Shown: positions 46,289 to 55,160, counted from the stretch's first letter. The stretch: 64,000 nt of DNA from Prevotella sp. (GCA_017541365.1 JAFXZF010000007.1:1-64000); one strand, 5' to 3'. The notes: generated by a model from the letters alone, not told the origin. Translations and numbers: made by a program.

Positions 46289-46320
46289 CAAAATTATAAA
46301 ATAATTTTCTTATCTGCAAA
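46289..46320 (-). promoter_or_regulatory. Promoter of the hsd operon
   Basis: The minus strand has TTTG (46317-46320), a 20-bp spacer and TAATTTTG (46289-46296), a full match to the Bacteroidetes consensus. The hsdM start at 46228 gives a leader of about 55 nt. Confidence 0.75.
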
Positions 46321-46771
46321 ATTTCGCAAAAAAGTTTTTGTACAGAAAATTATAGGGGCGGCTTACACTTTGATTTTTGCAAATGCTGTTTCCTTGCGAT
46401 ATTTTTCACCAACTGCCACGTGGCTTCCAAATTTTGAAACCTCATGAATTTTTACAACTCTCTGACACTTAGCGTGTTGAAATTCCGAGTGGATATTTTA
46501 GCCACGAAAATTGCAGATTTTTGGCTAAAAAAGGGCGAAAAAATGCGGTGGAAAAGCTATGCTTTTAGCTTATAAACCCATAGCTTTAAGCTCCTAAACC
46601 ATATGCTTTAAGCCCCCCAAACTATATGCTTTTCCATCACAGACCCTTTTCTGTCGCTCCTCAGACGTCTATTTTGCATATTTTTCATGCACTTTTTCTC
46701 TTGACACTTTGTAAAGAAAAACTTTGCAACACTTATCAAAATGTCATTTTCTTTTCGACAGGGAGGCGACA
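46321..46771. repeat. Gene-free region containing non-coding repeat element, copy 2 (46369-46712)
   Basis: No gene is supported. The element shares its ordered anchors with 13290-13632: TTTGATTTTT (46369), CCTTGCGAT (46392), CTCATGAAT (46441), GGAAAAGCTATGCTTTT (46550), CTATTTTGCA (46669) and GACACTTTGT (46703). GGAAAAGC (46550) and GCTTTTCC (46628-46635) close a stem around three to four TATGCTTTAAG-like units. It lies directly upstream of the hsdM promoter. Confidence 0.8.
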
Positions 46772-46814
46772 TAAAAAAAAGAGTGGCTTAGGGAATTTCC
46801 TCCAAGCCACTCTT
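46772..46814 (-). terminator. Rho-independent terminator of aspS
   Basis: AAGAGTGGCTT (46779-46789) pairs exactly with AAGCCACTCTT (46804-46814), followed on the minus strand by a T-run (46772-46780). It ends the mscS-to-aspS operon. Confidence 0.88.
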
Positions 46815-46847
46815 GATGTGTTTATATATAATTTTATGTGTGTGCTA

Positions 46848-48608
46848 CTACTGCTTGGGTGCGGCGAGTGCTATCTGCAGTTCGTCGAGCTGCTTCTGGT
46901 CGATGGCTGAGGGGGCATCGAGCATGACGTCGCGGCCGCTGTTGTTCTTTGGGAAGGCGATGCAGTCGCGGATGGAGTCGAGACCTGCCATAATGCTGAC
47001 GAAGCGGTCGAGACCGAAGGCGAGGCCTGCATGAGGGGGGGCTCCGTACTTGAAGGCATTGATGAGGAAGCCGAACTGTGCCATGGCACGCTCAGGGGTG
47101 AAGCCAAGGACCTCGAACATCTTTGCCTGCAGCTTGCCGTCGTGGATACGCAGGGAGCCTCCACCTACTTCTATGCCGTTGCACACGAAGTCGTACGCCT
47201 TGGCACGTACCTTGGCGGGGTCGGTGTCAAGGAGGGGTATGTCATCGGGATTGGGCATGGTGAAGGGATGGTGGGTGGACATGAGGCGCTGCTCCTCGTC
47301 GCTCCACTCGAAGAGTGGGAAGTCAATGATCCAGAGGCACTCGAACTTGTCCTTGTCCATCAAGCCGAGACGCTTGCCCATCTCGAGACGGAGGGAGCAG
47401 AGCTGTATGCGGGTCTTGTTGGCATTGTCGCCTGAGAGGATGAGGATGAGGTCGCCCTTCTTTGCCTGCATCTTGTCGGCAACGGCCTGCAGCTGCTCGG
47501 GGGTGTAGAACTTATCGACGGACGACTTGATGGTACCGTCGTCATTGAGTTTGATATATACCAAGCCCTTGGCGCCTACCTGCTGCGACTTGACGAAGTC
47601 GGTGAGCTGGTCGAGTTGCTTGCGGGTGTAGCTGGCACAGCCCTCGGCACAGATGCCGCCGATATACTCTGCGCTGTCGAAGACCTGGAAGGTGCCGAGC
47701 TTGAGGACGTCCATGAGTTCGACAAACTCCATGCCGAAGCGCAGGTCGGGCTTGTCGGAACCGTACTTGGACATCGCCTCGTGCCACGTCATCTGACGCA
47801 GCTTGGCGGGGAGCTCTACGCCCCTGACCTCCTTGAAGAGGTGACGTGCCATATCTTCGAAGATGCTGATGACGTCGTCCTGATCGACGAACGACATCTC
47901 GCAGTCTATCTGGGTGAACTCGGGCTGGCGGTCGGCACGCAGGTCCTCATCGCGGAAGCACTTGGCTATCTGGAAATAGCGGTCGAAGCCTGACACCATG
48001 AGCAACTGCTTGAGGGTCTGGGGTGACTGTGGCAGGGCATAGAACTGTCCGGGGTTCATACGTGATGGCACGACGAAGTCACGTGCGCCCTCTGGGGTAG
48101 AACCAATGAGGATAGGTGTCTCGACCTCGATAAACTGTCGGGAGTCGAGGAAATTGCGTATGAGGATGGTCATCTTGTGACGCAGCTCGAGATTCTTGCG
48201 CACCATGGGGCGGCGCAGGTCGAGGTAACGGTACTTCATACGCAGCTCATCGCCACCGTCTGTATTGTCCTCGATGGTGAAGGGGGGCGTGAGCGACTCG
48301 CTGATAACACGGAGCTCCGTGACGATAATCTCAATATCGCCAGTGGGGAGCTTGGCATTTTTGGAGTAGCGCTCTGCCACGGTGCCTGTAGCCTGCACTA
48401 CGTACTCACGGCCGAGGTGGCCTGCCTGTTCCTTGAGTGCCTCGGGGGCATCCTCGTTGAAGGCAAGCTGCGTGATGCCGTAACGGTCACGGAGGTCAAC
48501 GAAGGTGAGTGCGCCGAGGTTGTGTACGCCTTGTACCCAACCGGCGAGTGTCACGGTCTGACCTACATTGTCGATGCGGAGTTCTCCGCAGGTATTTGTT
48601 CTGTACAT
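46848..48608 (-). CDS. aspS: Aspartate--tRNA ligase
   Basis: AspRS charges tRNA-Asp. The 586-residue bacterial-type class II enzyme has the N-terminal OB fold ([26 protein letters not shown]), motif 2 ([18 protein letters not shown]), the GAD insertion domain, and motif 3 in [13 protein letters not shown]. It is the last gene in a long minus-strand operon and lies only 14 bp after the PqqD-like gene, an unusual neighbour for a synthetase. Confidence 0.97.
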   Translation of the reverse strand: MYRTNTCGELRIDNVGQTVTLAGWVQGVHNLGALTFVDLRDRYGITQLAFNEDAPEALKEQAGHLGREYVVQATGTVAERYSKNAKLPTGDIEIIVTELRVISESLTPPFTIEDNTDGGDELRMKYRYLDLRRPMVRKNLELRHKMTILIRNFLDSRQFIEVETPILIGSTPEGARDFVVPSRMNPGQFYALPQSPQTLKQLLMVSGFDRYFQIAKCFRDEDLRADRQPEFTQIDCEMSFVDQDDVISIFEDMARHLFKEVRGVELPAKLRQMTWHEAMSKYGSDKPDLRFGMEFVELMDVLKLGTFQVFDSAEYIGGICAEGCASYTRKQLDQLTDFVKSQQVGAKGLVYIKLNDDGTIKSSVDKFYTPEQLQAVADKMQAKKGDLILILSGDNANKTRIQLCSLRLEMGKRLGLMDKDKFECLWIIDFPLFEWSDEEQRLMSTHHPFTMPNPDDIPLLDTDPAKVRAKAYDFVCNGIEVGGGSLRIHDGKLQAKMFEVLGFTPERAMAQFGFLINAFKYGAPPHAGLAFGLDRFVSIMAGLDSIRDCIAFPKNNSGRDVMLDAPSAIDQKQLDELQIALAAPKQ

Positions 48609-48622
48609 ATTTTTTTCTATTT

Positions 48623-48886
48623 TTATATCACTCCTTCTTTCTGGAACTGTGCGATGAGTGCCTCGACGTCCTTGCGGGCAGTGGCCTCATCGACGTCATA
48701 CTCGTCGAGGAGCGTGGTGACGAGGTCGTCGGTGGTAAACTCGCCCTGCTGCATCTTGTTCCACAGGAGGAGGGATGACTCGTTGAGCACTATGAGTTTG
48801 GAGAAGTCAATGTTTTTTTCTCCCATAGGTACGAGGAATGTCTGTCCGCATACCGTATTGAGCTTGAAACCTGGTTTTACTTCCAT
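48623..48886 (-). CDS. PqqD-family protein (peptide-binding RRE-like)
   Basis: This 87-residue protein has the PqqD pattern: a beta hairpin start ([20 protein letters not shown]), [31 protein letters not shown] and the closing [15 protein letters not shown]. PqqD-like domains bind leader peptides or present protein substrates to modifying enzymes. The frame is open to 48982, but the extra proline-rich part overlaps the peptidase gene and is not PqqD-like, so the start at 48886 is used. Its ATG overlaps the end of the peptidase gene by 10 bp. The substrate peptide is not identified. Confidence 0.88.
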   Translation of the reverse strand: MEVKPGFKLNTVCGQTFLVPMGEKNIDFSKLIVLNESSLLLWNKMQQGEFTTDDLVTTLLDEYDVDEATARKDVEALIAQFQKEGVI

Positions 48887-49359
48887 ATCTTTCTTATTAT
48901 TGTTTTTATTGTCTCTTTTGGATAATGGTATAACCTCCAGAGGAGGAGGAGGTAGCGGCGCAGGGGGCGCAGGAGGAGCCATGTGCGCCAGTACATTTTA
49001 TATGATATGGCATCGACGCTGTCGAGGTGGGTGCTGCCTTTGCGATAGAAGCCCTGGGCTATAGCGAGCACGTCGCTACGCTTGATATGCTCTGGCGAGA
49101 AGTTGCCGTCGCCGTACATGGTGATATTGTCGCCGTCGATGCTGATGACGCGATGCAGGGCATACTGCTGTGGCGCGGTCTGGGCGAGTATGACGTCGCC
49201 TCTACGCAGTGGTCGGGTGACCTTGACGAGCAGTCCCTTGTCGCGTGCGTCTTCGAGGTATGGCCGCATGCTGTGGCCTCTGAGTGGCAGGGTGACGCTA
49301 TTGCCCTCGCTGACAAGGCGTGCTACCTCGGGAATGAGTATGGAGTTAGGCAATTGCAT
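48877..49359 (-). CDS. S24/S26-type signal-peptidase-like serine protease
   Basis: This 160-residue protein has the nucleophile motif GHSMRPYL with S30, the RRGDVILA strand, H69 in ALHRVISIDGD and D84 in YGDGN. The histidine in place of a lysine matches the Sec11/SipW-like S26B class. There is no long N-terminal membrane anchor; the C-terminus has a basic and hydrophobic stretch (WRTWLLLRPLRRYLLLLW) that may contact the membrane. It overlaps the kinase-like gene by 14 bp and the PqqD-like gene by 10 bp, so the three are translationally coupled. It probably cleaves a peptide or protein handled by those partners. Confidence 0.85.
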   Translation of the reverse strand: MQLPNSILIPEVARLVSEGNSVTLPLRGHSMRPYLEDARDKGLLVKVTRPLRRGDVILAQTAPQQYALHRVISIDGDNITMYGDGNFSPEHIKRSDVLAIAQGFYRKGSTHLDSVDAISYKMYWRTWLLLRPLRRYLLLLWRLYHYPKETIKTIIRKIWK

Positions 49360-50212
49360 CTCTACAAACTATTGCTGCCTCGCTGTCGGGAAGACAGTGG
49401 ATGGCTGCTACTCGGGTGGATTCTACTATACGTGAACAGGTACGGCACACGGGTTGGTAGAGCCGCTCGTCCCACTTCATGGCGGAGCATGAGGTGAGTA
49501 CGGTGGAGAATGCCATGATGGGCGACATGGGGGCTACGTGATTGGTGGTGTCGCGCTTGATGAGCATGATGGCTCCGAGGGGTGCGCTGACATTACGATA
49601 GCAGGGTGTCTTGCCGCTCCATGGCGAACCGTAGAGTACGGGCTTGCCGTCGATGAGGCGTATGATGGGGTTGTCATCGTTGATGATGTCGCAGTCGGGG
49701 ATGTGGCGCATCCAGTTGGCTACATGGGTGCTCTTGCCTGTGCCGCTCTTGGCGGTGAAGGCGTATGCCCTACCCTTGTGGCGCACTACTGAGGCGTGGA
49801 TGAGGAGTGTGTCGTGGGTGGCGGCGCTGAAGGCGTAGGAGAGCATGAGGGCATTGTTGAGTGCGAAGCGCTGTGTGGCGAATGACCCCTGCAGTGCTAC
49901 GTGGCAGTCGCTGAAATCGGGTGAGGTGATGAGCAGTGCGCACTCGGTGTCGTGGATGTCGCGCACGAGAAACTGATAGCCGCCATCGTGGAGCAGATCA
50001 ACGCGTGTCATGCCATTGCCTGTGTCGATATCGCGTATGAGGTGGCACTGCTGCTCTGGCACTCGCTGCAGGGTGCTGTCAACGGTGAGATGCATGAGGG
50101 GCGTGCTGCCATCGTCGGCCACCTGAAAGGGTGCAAAGGAGGGCAAGAGACGCTGCAGGAACTGTGCGTCGTAGGTAATCTCTATTTTATGTCCAGCGAT
50201 GGAGAAGGTCAA
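49346..50212 (-). CDS. HPr kinase-like protein (HprK-related)
   Basis: This 288-residue protein has a divergent N-terminal half and an HPr-kinase-like P-loop domain: H139 in LIHASVV, Walker A AKSGTGKS (154-161), and the acidic pair in IINDDNPIIR (D179/D180), plus GSPWSGK. HprK proteins phosphorylate serines; relatives in some lasso-peptide clusters phosphorylate the peptide. There is no HPr gene here, so the target is more likely a peptide or protein linked to the PqqD-like partner. The start is TTG, overlapping the upstream stop as TTGA. Confidence 0.85.
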   Translation of the reverse strand: MTFSIAGHKIEITYDAQFLQRLLPSFAPFQVADDGSTPLMHLTVDSTLQRVPEQQCHLIRDIDTGNGMTRVDLLHDGGYQFLVRDIHDTECALLITSPDFSDCHVALQGSFATQRFALNNALMLSYAFSAATHDTLLIHASVVRHKGRAYAFTAKSGTGKSTHVANWMRHIPDCDIINDDNPIIRLIDGKPVLYGSPWSGKTPCYRNVSAPLGAIMLIKRDTTNHVAPMSPIMAFSTVLTSCSAMKWDERLYQPVCRTCSRIVESTRVAAIHCLPDSEAAIVCRDAIA

Positions 50213-50643
50213 TTGTTTATTACGATATATCGGAACTCGGTCTGGTCGATGACACTTATCTTGAAGCCGCGCTTGATGAGGTCGGCCTTCATCTTGTCGT
50301 ACTCCTTGGAGATTTTCTTGTACTTCTCGCTGAAGACTGTGGCACAGGTACGGTTGGGCAAGTCGAGCTGAGCGAGGAAGTTGCGAAACTGCGATGAATA
50401 GTCCTGACGTCCTACGAGAAAGCCGTTGGACTTGACGACCTGTGCGCGTTGCAGTATGAGTACGTCAGACATATACACCGTAGAGTCGGTGGGCGACATG
50501 CCTACTGAGAAGGCGTATGCCTGGGGTATGGTGCGCAGTACCTTGTTGGTATTGTCTGCTTGTGCGCTTATCGTATTGATAATTGAGAATTGAAAATTCA
50601 AAATTATAATCAGCGCTGCTATGAATAATCTTTTATGTCTCAT
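50209..50643 (-). CDS. Small secreted protein of unknown function
   Basis: This 144-residue protein has a signal peptide ending ISAQA and a mature part of about 115 residues with no family I recognise; it contains a helical, lysine-rich stretch (FSEKYKKISKEYDKMKADLI). The signal peptide segment LIIILNFQFSIIN is encoded by an AATTGAAAATTC-type intergenic repeat that has become coding. It precedes the kinase-like gene with a 4-bp overlap and could be a substrate of the kinase/peptidase/PqqD set, which is inference. Confidence 0.72.
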   Translation of the reverse strand: MRHKRLFIAALIIILNFQFSIINTISAQADNTNKVLRTIPQAYAFSVGMSPTDSTVYMSDVLILQRAQVVKSNGFLVGRQDYSSQFRNFLAQLDLPNRTCATVFSEKYKKISKEYDKMKADLIKRGFKISVIDQTEFRYIVINN

Positions 50644-50651
50644 TGTTTTAT

Positions 50652-51350
50652 TTATATTTCCTTATTCTTCATTATGCGGCGAAGTTTTCGTTCGGCGGTC
50701 TTGCGTATCTGGCGTACACGTTCGCGTTTGAGGTCCATGTGCTGTGCTATCTCAGCCATTGTCATCTGGTCGTCGGTGCCTATGCCGTAGTAGTGCGTCA
50801 TGATGTCGCGCTCACGTTCGTTGAGGTGACTGATAGCCTGTGAGAGGGCATAGCTGGTGTCGGCAAGTTCGGCACCGTCATCTGTCATGGGTTTGCCTGC
50901 ACGAAGCATATCGCCGAGAGTATTTTTCTGTCCAGGGTGAACAGGGGCATCGGTGGACATGCGTCGCAGGTTCTGCGGAGTGCTTGTAGTGCTCTTGGGA
51001 AGAGTTATCATAGGTCCCTGCTGTGGCAGTGCCGCCATCATGGCCTTGCGAACGCTGTATGAGGCATAGCTGACGAAACGGGGTTGCTTGGCGGGGTCCC
51101 ACTTGCTTGCTGCCATGAGCATCGCCATATTGCCCTCGCTGATGAGGTCGCTCATGCTCACCTCGCCCTTTTCGGCTATCTGGCGTGCCAGAGCCACCAC
51201 ATAGCGCAGATTGGCAGTGACGAGACGTTCGACGGCCTTGTCGTCACCCTGTGCTATGCGTACGGCGAGTGCCTGTTCTTCTGCCTCGCTGAGTGCAGGA
51301 ATATGGCTTATCTCCTGCCAATATGTGTCGAGAGTGTCTATTACAGCCAT
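50652..51350 (-). CDS. RNA polymerase sigma-70 family factor
   Basis: This 232-residue protein has sigma region 1.2-like DTYWQEISHIPALSEAEE, region 2 (NLRYVVALARQIAEKG, MSDLISEGNMAMLMAASKWD, FVSYASYSVRKAMMAAL) and region 4 with a helix-turn-helix (MTMAEIAQHMDLKRERVRQI). Region 3 is short or diverged. It differs from the primary Bacteroidetes RpoD, so it is an alternative factor of the RpoD-like type. The start at 51350 lies within the last codons of the PLD gene (10-bp overlap); an open frame to 51437 would overlap far more and is not used. Confidence 0.88.
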   Translation of the reverse strand: MAVIDTLDTYWQEISHIPALSEAEEQALAVRIAQGDDKAVERLVTANLRYVVALARQIAEKGEVSMSDLISEGNMAMLMAASKWDPAKQPRFVSYASYSVRKAMMAALPQQGPMITLPKSTTSTPQNLRRMSTDAPVHPGQKNTLGDMLRAGKPMTDDGAELADTSYALSQAISHLNERERDIMTHYYGIGTDDQMTMAEIAQHMDLKRERVRQIRKTAERKLRRIMKNKEI

Positions 51351-52642
51351 GGGCTTAAAAGTTTTGAGAACCATCCGTAGGTCTTCTGTCCCCTTGTGCG
51401 CCATGCGTCCCACTTCTCGGGTGTGAGGAGGAAGCATCGCTGCAGCTGGTGGTCGAAGTGACGGTTGAGTTCTGCAGTGGTATTCTTATCGACGATGATG
51501 ACATTTGCCTCGTAGTCGTAGTTGAGCGAGCGTGCGTCGAGATTGCAGCTGCCCACTGTTGACACCTTGCCATCGACCATTATTATCTTGGTATGGTGAA
51601 ATCCTCCCTGGTAGATATACACCTCAGCGCCACGCTTCATCATCCAATGCAGGTTGTAGAACGAGGCATCGGGCTCCATGGGAATGTCGCTGACCTCGGA
51701 CATGATGACCTGTACCTTGACGCCACGCCGGAGGCATCGCTTGATGGCCTTCTTGAGTGAGTGGGTCATGGACATATAGGGGTTGATGAGGCGTATGCTG
51801 TCCTGTGCACGGTCGAAGCAGGCGATATAGAACTGTCGCATCACCTTGTTGGTGACATGGGGTTCGCGATTGGCTATGCCCAGCATCTTATGGTATGCTG
51901 TGGCAGTGGTATCGACCTTTACGCCATCGATATATGCATCATGAGCCGATGCTGCGGTGCCACAGATGGGCGACCGTGTGCCACGATAGTACTTGGCGCC
52001 ATGAATGTTCTGCCCTGTGGTCTTATTCCACACACGGAGGAAGATGCGCTGCAGGGTATTGACCTCGTCGCCCTCTATGCGACAGTGCATATCGTGCCAC
52101 TCCCCCACTACCTCGGTGCCATGTATGTAGTAGTCGGCAACGTTCATACCACCAGTGAATGCCACCTTGCCGTCGATGACGACAATCTTACGATGGTCAC
52201 GACTGAATACATGGTTTATCCATGGGAAGCCGATGGGGTCAAACTCATAGAGTTCGATGCCCTTGCTGCGTATCGACTTGACGTGACGCTCCTTGAGGGG
52301 GCGGTTGTTGGACATATTGCCAAAGGCATCGTAGAGTGCTCGTACCTCGACTCCCTCGCTTGCCTTCTGAGCCAAGAGGTCGAAGAGCGCGCCTGCTATG
52401 GAGTCATTGCGAAAGTTGAAATACTCGAGGTGTATGCTGCTTCGTGCCTGACGTATGACGGCAAACATCTCATCGTACTTCTCCTGTCCTGGCGTGAGGA
52501 GCACCATGCTGCCGTTATGCGAGAAGGTGACGCCCGCGCTGCGCATGTCGGCGACGATGAGCGAGTCAGCAGACTGTGCCTCGGCATAATGGCACACTGC
52601 CATCATGATCAATTGACATATTATGATTACCTTGAACCTCAA
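51341..52642 (-). CDS. Secreted phospholipase-D-superfamily enzyme (cardiolipin-synthase-like)
   Basis: This 433-residue protein has two HKD motifs: H150/K152/D157 in HRKIVVIDGKVAFTGG and H350/K352/D357 in HTKIIMVDGKVSTVGS, the pattern of cardiolipin synthases and other phosphatidyltransferases. A signal peptide (ending HYAEAQ) replaces the usual N-terminal membrane anchors, so it should work in the periplasm. The start is TTG at 52642, created within a GAGGTTT repeat; the next ATG would truncate the signal. It lies 3 bp after the mscS stop and overlaps the sigma gene by 10 bp. Confidence 0.85.
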   Translation of the reverse strand: MRFKVIIICQLIMMAVCHYAEAQSADSLIVADMRSAGVTFSHNGSMVLLTPGQEKYDEMFAVIRQARSSIHLEYFNFRNDSIAGALFDLLAQKASEGVEVRALYDAFGNMSNNRPLKERHVKSIRSKGIELYEFDPIGFPWINHVFSRDHRKIVVIDGKVAFTGGMNVADYYIHGTEVVGEWHDMHCRIEGDEVNTLQRIFLRVWNKTTGQNIHGAKYYRGTRSPICGTAASAHDAYIDGVKVDTTATAYHKMLGIANREPHVTNKVMRQFYIACFDRAQDSIRLINPYMSMTHSLKKAIKRCLRRGVKVQVIMSEVSDIPMEPDASFYNLHWMMKRGAEVYIYQGGFHHTKIIMVDGKVSTVGSCNLDARSLNYDYEANVIIVDKNTTAELNRHFDHQLQRCFLLTPEKWDAWRTRGQKTYGWFSKLLSPWL

Positions 52643-52645
52643 ACC

Positions 52646-55000
52646 TCAGCTCTTAATATGTACATCTGTCTGTGGGAATGGTATTTCGATGCCATGCTCG
52701 TTGAGGGTATCGTATATTGCCTCGAGGATAACGCCGTCATCGCCATACTGTGTGAACACATTGACCCACACTATGACCTTGAGTACGAGAGATGAGTCGC
52801 CCAGTTCCTTGAGCACCACATTGACGCCCTTGCGCTTATTGATGCAGCTGAGCTTGAGTACAGCCTCCTTGATGACCTCACGCGCCTTCTTCACATCAGT
52901 GCCATAAGCCACGCCAACGTCGAGGATATGTTGCTCATAGCCGTGGTTGCGCGTCATATTCTTGTAGTTCTTGGTGAAGAGCTGCGAGTTTTGGAATGCT
53001 ATGACTGAGCCATCGACGGTATTGATCATCGTGGAGGTATAGGATATACTGTCAACAGTACCACGTATGCCATCACACACTATGAGGTCGCCAATCTTAA
53101 TACGGCCTGCCATGAGTGATACGCCGTAGTAGATATTCTCCAGTATATCCTTGGACGCAAAGCCGATACCTGTGGACAGACCACCAGAGATTACTACCAA
53201 CCATGTATTGGACACATGGAACATCGCCAAAGCGATGAGGAACCAGAGACCCCAGATAAATATCTGCATCACATTCTTGACCATCATGAAACGCTGCGCG
53301 GCATTGGAAGGGTCACGCTGCTCAAGGGCGTACTTGGCAAATGCCTTGGCGGTATGATTGATATAGTTGAATATAAACCACAGTGATACTACCTGGGCAA
53401 TGCTGAAGATGCTGGCGGAGAAATTTTCTGTATCGATAAACCTGCGTGTGAAGAGCGTCATGGTGAGGTCGCTGAGGTTGAATACGTCAGCAGCCCAGTA
53501 CAGGCTTATGACAACAGAGAAGACAGCACACAGCGGGAGCACCACCCAGTATATGGCACTGTGATGCCACCTCTCGGTGATGGGTTTGTCCTGCAATCCG
53601 TTGATCTTGGAGTACTCCCTGTACCAGTCGCGTATGCAGGTGATGGTTAGTATGCATGTAAGCTGCATAATCCACCATATCAGTATCTGTACGGAAAGCA
53701 GTGTGTAGCCTATCAGCGAGCATACCAGAGAGGCGACGAATACCATTTGGGAGAAGTATGCGTAGCTCCTGTCGCTCATATCAATGATGCGCTTGTACTT
53801 TCGCAGCACGTACCACTGCCACAGACAGCATACGAGCAGTATGGGAGGGAAAATGATATTGACAAGCGCATTAGGTATCAGGATGATACGGAAGCTTATC
53901 ACGATAAATCCGTTGACAAGCAACGGCAGATATACCAGGAAGGTACGTACGGCGGTATCGGACTTTGCCCTAAGCAGGAGTGATATTATCACCACTCCCA
54001 ACAGCCATGAGTACTGCACCAGCAAGCCTGCCGCCATCTGTATGAAGTTTTGGTCGGCAAGTGCCCTCACCACTCCCAGTATCACGGCGAAGGTGACTAC
54101 TGTCGATGCCATGATAATCATGGTACGCTTCTCCATAAACCACCCTGCCACTCGGGCTGAGCCATACCCCTTCTTAAACAGCCGCGTGACGAGCCAGCGT
54201 ACTATCAACTGGTTGAGGACGATGGCGATAAAGCCATAGAAAAGTATGACGATAAAGAGTCCGATAATCCAGCGCTTGTCCCACTGAGAGCGTACGCCAC
54301 GATATGACGAGTATTTCTCATAGACGCTCTCCTTGGTCTGGGAAATGAAATATCCAAATCGTGAGAGGATATTGAGGTAGTTGTCGCCGCCATTGACGAA
54401 TATGCTATTCTGTATCTCGCTGTACTTCTTGTTGGCATAGTCATTGAGATTTTTCAAGCGGCCCTCCGTCATCTTATAATAAGAGATGTACTCCTTGAGC
54501 TGCTCATGGTCCTCCTGCACCATGCGCCGAGTGTTGACGGCGAGCGCAAGGCAGACATTGCGGTCAGTCTTGGCCTGGGCATCGAGCACCATGACGGGCA
54601 TGGTTTTCAGGCAGTTGATGAGGCTGTCGAAACGTGCCAGCTCATTGTCACTCTGATCGACATACTCCATAAAGGGAATGAGTTTGCGCTCAAAGTCGTG
54701 ATACTGCTCTATCGCCTCATGGCAGGCGTATGAGAGGTCAAAGACGTAGCCATCCTTCTGCGAGTAGAGCATCAGGGCATTCTGATTGGAACTGAGCATA
54801 GTCTCCATCAGCGTATTGAACACCTTCTGACCTGCTGCACGCATAACCTTCTGCTTCTGTGAGTAGTCATCGTGATACGCAATCAACTCACTGCGCAGCA
54901 CCCGCAATGTATTGGCAAGACTGTCCTCCTTCAACACAGCCGATGATGACAGAGAGTACAGTGTGCAGAGTAGCAATATAATAGTCTTGAAAAATCTCAT
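52646..55000 (-). CDS. MscS-family mechanosensitive ion channel, large form
   Basis: This 784-residue inner-membrane protein has a signal peptide, a periplasmic helical domain of about 210 residues, about eight to nine further hydrophobic helices, and the MscS pore and beta domain near the C-terminus (SGGLSTGIGFASKDILENIY, followed by GDLIVCDGIRGTVDSISYTS). It resembles the MscK/YbdG-like large channels that open under membrane tension. The MRFFKTII start at 55000 is preferred over 55051, which would run through the promoter (55021-55028). It heads the operon that ends with aspS. Confidence 0.9.
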   Translation of the reverse strand: MRFFKTIILLLCTLYSLSSSAVLKEDSLANTLRVLRSELIAYHDDYSQKQKVMRAAGQKVFNTLMETMLSSNQNALMLYSQKDGYVFDLSYACHEAIEQYHDFERKLIPFMEYVDQSDNELARFDSLINCLKTMPVMVLDAQAKTDRNVCLALAVNTRRMVQEDHEQLKEYISYYKMTEGRLKNLNDYANKKYSEIQNSIFVNGGDNYLNILSRFGYFISQTKESVYEKYSSYRGVRSQWDKRWIIGLFIVILFYGFIAIVLNQLIVRWLVTRLFKKGYGSARVAGWFMEKRTMIIMASTVVTFAVILGVVRALADQNFIQMAAGLLVQYSWLLGVVIISLLLRAKSDTAVRTFLVYLPLLVNGFIVISFRIILIPNALVNIIFPPILLVCCLWQWYVLRKYKRIIDMSDRSYAYFSQMVFVASLVCSLIGYTLLSVQILIWWIMQLTCILTITCIRDWYREYSKINGLQDKPITERWHHSAIYWVVLPLCAVFSVVISLYWAADVFNLSDLTMTLFTRRFIDTENFSASIFSIAQVVSLWFIFNYINHTAKAFAKYALEQRDPSNAAQRFMMVKNVMQIFIWGLWFLIALAMFHVSNTWLVVISGGLSTGIGFASKDILENIYYGVSLMAGRIKIGDLIVCDGIRGTVDSISYTSTMINTVDGSVIAFQNSQLFTKNYKNMTRNHGYEQHILDVGVAYGTDVKKAREVIKEAVLKLSCINKRKGVNVVLKELGDSSLVLKVIVWVNVFTQYGDDGVILEAIYDTLNEHGIEIPFPQTDVHIKS

Positions 55001-55020
55001 GAGCTCAAAATTTATGGGCA

Positions 55021-55028
55021 CAAAGGTA
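55021..55028 (-). promoter_or_regulatory. -7 promoter element of the mscS operon
   Basis: The minus strand reads TACCTTTG, 20 bp upstream of the mscS start. It faces the glycogen operon promoter in a 160-bp divergent region. Confidence 0.55.
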
Positions 55029-55078
55029 CTTCTTTTTTTTTGAAAAAACACCTTTTATAATAAAAAACTACCAAAAAA

Positions 55079-55110
55079 TTTGTTTGTTTTAAATATTTTA
55101 CGTACTTTTG
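55079..55110 (+). promoter_or_regulatory. Promoter of the glycogen operon
   Basis: TTTG (55079-55082), a 20-bp spacer and TACTTTTG (55103-55110) fit the consensus. The start codon at 55161 gives a leader of about 45 nt. Confidence 0.7.
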
Positions 55111-55160
55111 CTACATAAACCTAAAAATATAACAATTCAAGCCTTAGATATTGAAAAACT

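Noticed and set aside
37669..46847. Integrated island using the tRNA as attachment site
   Set aside because: The HigBA/hsd block starts beside the tRNA, but no repeat of the tRNA 3' end is seen near 46.8 kb and no integrase is present.
46626..46910. Small plus-strand gene between the hsd and aspS operons
   Set aside because: It runs through the aspS terminator and into aspS, has low-complexity sequence and no plausible start signal.
48887..48982. Proline-rich N-terminal extension of the PqqD-like protein
   Set aside because: It overlaps the protease coding region and has no PqqD homology; the ATG at 48886 gives a standard-length domain.
50652..51437. Sigma factor as the primary RpoD, and the longer start at 51437
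   Set aside because: Region 2 and 3 differ from the primary Bacteroidetes sigma, and the longer start would overlap the PLD gene by about 97 bp instead of 10.
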